A stretch of DNA of 17,765 nucleotides. It comes from Pseudobacteriovorax antillogorgiicola (GTDB taxonomy: Bacteria; Bdellovibrionota_B; Oligoflexia; Oligoflexales; RGVZ01). Below are positions 13,859 through 17,765 of this stretch, one piece after another (position 1 is the stretch's first letter; each line of letters begins with the position of its first letter). A model generated the notes under the pieces. That model ran no database searches. It was not told where the DNA came from and was given only the letters and a program-made list of their open reading frames with translations. The translations under genes were made by a program, and so were the position numbers. Location: contig CAMDGW010000025.1 in assembly GCA_945897695.1 (NCBI GenBank), positions 1 to 17,765 on the forward strand, in the 5' to 3' direction.

Positions 13859-15913
13859 TCAATTCTTGGCAGACGACTTGCGCCGATCAAATTCTATGGC
13901 AAGCAGCGTTGAATCATCATCAGGCGGTGTAGTGCCGATTGCGACTTTATAAGATCGCCAAACTGTTTCCATAAAATCATCGATTGGACGACCCGCGTGC
14001 CTTTGGAGCGTGGCTCTAAGCCACGACTTACCCAGCTGTGAATGTTCATCTGCCGTCCGGTTTTCAAAAAGGCCATCTGTAAACATGACAACTTTATCGC
14101 CATCTTCAAGCGTGATCCCGTAATTTTCGTAGGAGCTTTCCGCATATACGCCGAGGACATTACCGGCAGCCGTCAGCTGGGTTGGCTTTTCCTTGGACTT
14201 ACCGTCCAGTCCCAAGGTCGATTTTTTGATATGTAAAGCCGGAGGGTTTCCAGCGTTTGCGTAAATACACTCGCCACTTACATCATGGATTCGAATAATG
14301 AAAAAAGTCATTTGTGTTAGTGGTGAGCCAAGAGAAATCAGCACCCGATTTAGAACGGTAAGGATCTCTGATGGCATAAGACTGTCAACAGTCCTACCTA
14401 TTTCAAGCTCCAGAGCTCGCGAAACGGCGTAGGCAACAGATGTCAGTAAGGCAGCTGGAACCCCATGTCCGACCGCATCTGCAATGAAATGGAACGAATA
14501 CCCATTTTTATGAAAGCTACCCCACCAGTCGCCTCCGCACTCTGACGCCGACTCAGAGGTACCAAGAGCGCTGCAGGATGACGTGTTCCTTAAAATCCGT
14601 CCATCCTGGGGAAAAAACGATTTCTGGACAAGGGCTGCCACCTCTAGCTCACGATTTCTGCGAGACTCTTCAATTGCTGTCGAATGAATATTTAACGTGA
14701 CCCCACATATTCCACCGATCATTAAACCGACGGCAGGGAAGATACAGGGAATCGATAAATCTTTATAAATAAATACTAGCGCACTGGTCGACACGACTGC
14801 CACTACTGTGACGGTAACTCCAAAGATGCCCCAGGCGGACTTTGAAAAAAATCCAATGATGAGGCCCAGTACCGTAGTCAAAATAACGAAAAATCCAGGG
14901 TCATCGTAGACCTTTATCCAGCTATTTGTCAGGGCACTGTTCAAAACAGCAATCAGATGAAATCCGCCAGGGATTAGTCCATAGGGGGAATCCACGAAAT
15001 CAGTATTGCCTGTAAACATGGCCGGAAGGATGACCACATAGTCCCCGTTGTGAAGAATTGGAATATCCAATCCATTTTTGATTCTTGTAATTACGGGCAG
15101 TATGGAAAGGGTGGATTTGCGGTAAATAGATGGTTCAAAGAAGTTAACAAGAATTTTTCCCTCGTGATTTGTGGGGATCGGGTTACCTAGGATCTCAATT
15201 TTTTCGCCCTTAGCGCTAATTCCGCCGACGATGCTGAGTGCTGCATGAGGTACTAATTTTTTTGATTTTAATTCGATAAAAGGAGTTATGAAATTATCGC
15301 CAGAATAGTTGGCAATGCCGAAAGCTTTGAAGCTATTCACGATCGTTTGACCTGCGCCATAGAGCGTCATATTTTGATATTCTTTTGGGATTTGAACATC
15401 CGTTGGTGGATTTTTAAATACCGTTTTTTGAAGTCGATGGATGGCTTCAGGATCAATCTCTTCTCTAAAGCGTATACCACCGGGATGAGCAAAAGTGATG
15501 ATAACGGTTTGCTCGCTGGTGACATCTTTCATTTTTTCGTTGAATTGCTTGACGTCCGCCTGATCTGGGTACGCATCAAATAGCTTATCGATTAAAATCT
15601 TTGTATCTGGCTTGCGAGAGAGACCCTGAAAAACGTCTCCCCACTCTGGAAGTTTCATGTCTGTTGCCTTGAGGTAGGCCACAGTTCCGTCGTCGAAAGC
15701 AAAAATTTTGAGGCGTGGATCTAGAATTGATGTTTTCAATTTGGATCTTGCTTTAAAAACGAATGGATAAAAAATCTGTTTATTGATGAAAGCTCCAAAT
15801 TCGCCGTTGGCACGAGCTTGCAAAAATACTGAAAATAAAAAAGTCAGTGTGATTGCCGAAAAATAAATTCTGCGAGATTCGCGAGGGATATTGGAAAATA
15901 ATTTAAGGGTCAC
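13859..15913 (-). CDS. Membrane CHASE2-SpoIIE (PP2C-type) serine phosphatase
   Basis: This 684-residue sensor phosphatase has one N-terminal membrane segment (about 16-33), a large periplasmic CHASE2-type sensor domain (about 38-338) and three membrane segments (about 341-356, 361-383, 388-408). A short linker helix (IEESRRNRELEVAALVQ) and a cytoplasmic SpoIIE/PP2C domain follow (about 430-676). The metal and catalytic motifs are present: GGDWW at 460-464, DAVGHG at 479-484, FTDGLFE at 611-617 and DDDSTLLAIEF at 665-675. Such proteins dephosphorylate anti-anti-sigma or similar partners in response to an external signal. The start is a GTG at 15913 with GGAG 11 bases upstream; an in-frame stop just upstream excludes a longer protein. 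No STAS or anti-sigma gene is adjacent. No hairpin terminator was seen behind it, only a T-run near 13815-13822. Confidence 0.93.
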   Translation of the reverse strand: MTLKLFSNIPRESRRIYFSAITLTFLFSVFLQARANGEFGAFINKQIFYPFVFKARSKLKTSILDPRLKIFAFDDGTVAYLKATDMKLPEWGDVFQGLSRKPDTKILIDKLFDAYPDQADVKQFNEKMKDVTSEQTVIITFAHPGGIRFREEIDPEAIHRLQKTVFKNPPTDVQIPKEYQNMTLYGAGQTIVNSFKAFGIANYSGDNFITPFIELKSKKLVPHAALSIVGGISAKGEKIEILGNPIPTNHEGKILVNFFEPSIYRKSTLSILPVITRIKNGLDIPILHNGDYVVILPAMFTGNTDFVDSPYGLIPGGFHLIAVLNSALTNSWIKVYDDPGFFVILTTVLGLIIGFFSKSAWGIFGVTVTVVAVVSTSALVFIYKDLSIPCIFPAVGLMIGGICGVTLNIHSTAIEESRRNRELEVAALVQKSFFPQDGRILRNTSSCSALGTSESASECGGDWWGSFHKNGYSFHFIADAVGHGVPAALLTSVAYAVSRALELEIGRTVDSLMPSEILTVLNRVLISLGSPLTQMTFFIIRIHDVSGECIYANAGNPPALHIKKSTLGLDGKSKEKPTQLTAAGNVLGVYAESSYENYGITLEDGDKVVMFTDGLFENRTADEHSQLGKSWLRATLQRHAGRPIDDFMETVWRSYKVAIGTTPPDDDSTLLAIEFDRRKSSAKN

Positions 15914-16054
15914 TGATTAAGTGTCTCCGTGATCAGACGACATTTTGTCATGGGAAGCAGTAGTTTAAATACACAAAGATTATTGTAAGAGAAATTTGTT
16001 CAAAGTTGTAGTTGTCAGTGGCTGCCCAAGGTAAGACTTTGCTAATGATCAATC

Positions 16055-16699
16055 ATGATCTGCGCACTATGTGAGTCAATGAGTCCCGCTGATATTCGTT
16101 TACCTTCTCTATGTCCGTCATGTGAGAAAGAACTAGCGAGCTTGGGGTCTGTTCGCCTTGAGAACTTCGGAACTGAGCGCGTACGGGTTTTGTTCCGCTA
16201 TGAGGGTTTGATTCGTACGCTGATTATGCGTTCGAAGGTCAAGAACGACGCTGTGTCTGTGGGTTTTTTGTGTCACCTCGTGAAGAAGATTTCTCTGAAC
16301 CAGTTCAACTATGGCCCAGGTGTTTTCGTCATTCCGGCGCCGCCAAGTTTTTGGGGACGAATGCGTGGACGTTTTGACTTGGCTGAGGTCCTGGCTTTAA
16401 GTTTATTTGGGCAAAGTCAGGTATTCCAAGGTCATCTACCCGGTCTGTCATGGCATGCAAAGAGAGCTGGACGAAATTCAGGCACAACACCTTTTTTTAA
16501 CGAAAAGTCTTCAATTTATAAATATTTTAATAGTTTTAAACCTGGCTTAAATTTTTCGGCTCGCCTTTCTTCAGCGACACAAATTCTTGTGGTTGACGAT
16601 GTCATGACAACGGGATTGACTATGAGGACAATTTTTAACCAGCTTAAGGAGCTTGGGGCTCAGTCTGTTGAAGGACTGGTGATAGCTTCGTCATCATAA
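16055..16699 (+). CDS. ComF-family phosphoribosyltransferase-like protein
   Basis: This 214-residue protein has an N-terminal zinc-ribbon-like pair of cysteine motifs, C-x2-C at 3/6 and C-x2-C at 20/23. ComF's typical FRYEGLIRTLIMRSK segment follows at 47-61, and a type I phosphoribosyltransferase domain ends with the PRPP-binding loop ILVVDDVMTTGLTM at 177-190. ComF proteins take part in DNA uptake in competent bacteria, but the family is widespread and the role here is unproven. The ATG at 16055 has no clear ribosome binding site; an ATG at 16045 is in another frame. It is divergent from the CHASE2-SpoIIE gene and precedes mutS by 67 bases, possibly in one transcript. Confidence 0.88.
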   Translation: MICALCESMSPADIRLPSLCPSCEKELASLGSVRLENFGTERVRVLFRYEGLIRTLIMRSKVKNDAVSVGFLCHLVKKISLNQFNYGPGVFVIPAPPSFWGRMRGRFDLAEVLALSLFGQSQVFQGHLPGLSWHAKRAGRNSGTTPFFNEKSSIYKYFNSFKPGLNFSARLSSATQILVVDDVMTTGLTMRTIFNQLKELGAQSVEGLVIASSS

Positions 16700-16766
16700 G
16701 TTTGATGAGGCCTGAAGCATCAAAAAAGCTGGCCGTAATTCTATCTACTTCTTAACGAGGCCCGTC

Positions 16767-17765
16767 ATGTCGAGTGATCGTTCAAAATTAACACCTATGC
16801 TTCGTCAGTATTACGAGATTAAAGATTCTGTCGATGATGCAATTTTGTTTTTTCGCATGGGTGATTTTTTTGAAATCTTTGGTGAAGACGCTGAAGAGAT
16901 TGCCCCGAAAATCGATATCGTGCTTACCGCAAGAGAGAAGGGTGATCAAACAAAAATCCCTTTTTGTGGAGTCCCGCATCACAGCGCCAAAGGTTATTGG
17001 TTGAAACTTGTGAAGCTTGGGTACAAGGTTGCCATTTGTGAGCAACTCGAGGATGCGGCCACAGCAAAAGGACTTGTGAAACGTGGTGTCACTAGAATTT
17101 ATACACCGGGAAGTATGGATGAGCTCGAAGGTCTTGACCAAGAAAACCCCAATTATCTTTTGGCGTGGATGGATATACCTGGGCATGCGACTGAGGTGCT
17201 TGCAGCTGTAGACGTATCGACTGGTGAGTTTCGATTAGGTGCCATTGGACGAGGCGAATTGTTGCGCTACGTCCGCCAGTTCCGACCTACAGAAGTTATC
17301 GTGAGGCGGTTTGCAGTGCCTCAGTTACAAAAGCTCCTGGAAACATGGACCAGAGAAAACCAGCTTCGCATTGAAATTTTACCCGAGGCACCCCTCAAAG
17401 ACGAAGGCTTTCAAAAAACCACTCTGACCAATGTTTTTGGTGGATCAGACTTATCTCAGCATGCGTGCGGCAGTGTTCCCAGCGGTGAATTATTGGTCGC
17501 CGCAGTCATTTCCTATATCGAATCTCTCAAGGCATCGACAGCTCAATTCATGCGTATAACCCCGCTGGATGAAGCGGAGTCTGTAGCTTTATCGGAGACG
17601 GTGATTCGTGACCTTGAGATCTTTGAAACCAGTCGCCGTCGTCAAACAGATGGTAGTTTGGCGCGCGTCATTGATCGGACTCTTTCACCAATGGGTTCAA
17701 GAGCCATGCGTTATTCACTGGCCCATCCCTTGGTCCATAAAGCTTCGATTGTCAGCCGTCATGAA
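16767..17765 (+). CDS. mutS: DNA mismatch repair protein MutS, N-terminal part
   Basis: The frame is open from the ATG at 16767 to the window edge, 333 codons without a stop, so the clamp end, ATPase and dimer parts lie outside. MutS recognises mismatches and short loops and recruits MutL. The mismatch-binding motif F-x-E is present as GDFFEIF at 32-38 (Phe34, Glu36). TPMLRQYYEIK, VPHHS and GYKVAICEQLEDA are typical of domain I, the connector domain follows, and RDLEIFETSRR near 288-298 opens the core domain. GAGG lies 6 bases before the ATG. The gene lies directly behind the ComF-like gene. Confidence 0.97.
   Translation, partial: MSSDRSKLTPMLRQYYEIKDSVDDAILFFRMGDFFEIFGEDAEEIAPKIDIVLTAREKGDQTKIPFCGVPHHSAKGYWLKLVKLGYKVAICEQLEDAATAKGLVKRGVTRIYTPGSMDELEGLDQENPNYLLAWMDIPGHATEVLAAVDVSTGEFRLGAIGRGELLRYVRQFRPTEVIVRRFAVPQLQKLLETWTRENQLRIEILPEAPLKDEGFQKTTLTNVFGGSDLSQHACGSVPSGELLVAAVISYIESLKASTAQFMRITPLDEAESVALSETVIRDLEIFETSRRRQTDGSLARVIDRTLSPMGSRAMRYSLAHPLVHKASIVSRHE

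Noticed and set aside
16701..16724. Hairpin TTTGATG/CATCAAA behind the ComF-like gene as a terminator
   Set aside because: It is followed by A residues, not T residues, on the coding strand, and mutS starts only about 40 bases later, so readthrough is as likely.
16788..17186. Minus-strand frame of 132 codons
   Set aside because: It is antisense to the MutS mismatch-recognition domain.
1..17765. CRISPR array, tRNA or rRNA genes, insertion sequence or prophage
   Set aside because: I saw no spaced direct repeats, no cloverleaf or rRNA-like sequence, and no transposase, integrase or phage protein on either strand.

Overview
This is a bacterial chromosomal window of ordinary coding density with mid-range GC. 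It holds no rRNA, tRNA, insertion sequence, phage gene or CRISPR array that I can see. Predicted exported proteins are common: a Spy-like protein, two lipobox proteins (one broken), a SIMPL protein, a cysteine-repeat protein and a small secreted protein. With the rplU-rpmA-obg-nadD-rsfS-rlmH block and a CHASE2-SpoIIE phosphatase, this suggests a Gram-negative of the delta-proteobacterial or Bdellovibrionota/Oligoflexia type. That placement is inference and was not checked against any database.

Layout, left to right. (1) 1-831, minus: N-terminal 277 residues of an FAD-dependent dehydrogenase, cut by the window edge. (2) 993-1562, minus: small periplasmic Spy/CpxP-like protein, followed by a perfect 15-bp hairpin. 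(3) 1852-2808, minus: a lipoprotein with catalase-like sequence, divergent from an XRE-type regulator (2948-3661, plus). The shared promoter region is rich in palindromes, one of them over a TATAAT box. (4) 3923-4696: SIMPL/DUF541 periplasmic protein; 4778-6421: formate-tetrahydrofolate ligase, with a terminator. (5) 6460-6897 (minus) and 7116-7517 (plus): two divergent small secreted proteins. The first has three identical-spacing four-cysteine repeats. The region between them carries two copies of GTAGC-N10-GCTAC. (6) 7551-8363 and 8376-9572, minus: an alpha/beta hydrolase translationally coupled behind a Cys/Met-metabolism PLP enzyme. (7) 9820-13204, plus: rplU, rpmA, a strong hairpin terminator or attenuator, obg, nadD, rsfS, rlmH. 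(8) 13209-13720, minus: remains of a lipoprotein lipase with two internal deletions, a frame change and two in-frame TAG codons. (9) 13859-15913, minus: membrane CHASE2-SpoIIE phosphatase. (10) 16055-16699: ComF-like phosphoribosyltransferase; 16767-17765: N-terminal 333 residues of MutS, cut by the window edge.

How the genes work together. The central block is housekeeping: 50S proteins and ribosome assembly or silencing factors (bL21, bL27, Obg, RsfS, RlmH) with NAD synthesis (NadD). Fhs feeds one-carbon metabolism, and the PLP enzyme probably acts in sulfur amino-acid metabolism. The less ordinary parts are the catalase-like lipoprotein with its divergent regulator, the cysteine-repeat protein with the twin inverted repeats, and the decayed lipase. 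I found no multi-gene defence or mobile system.
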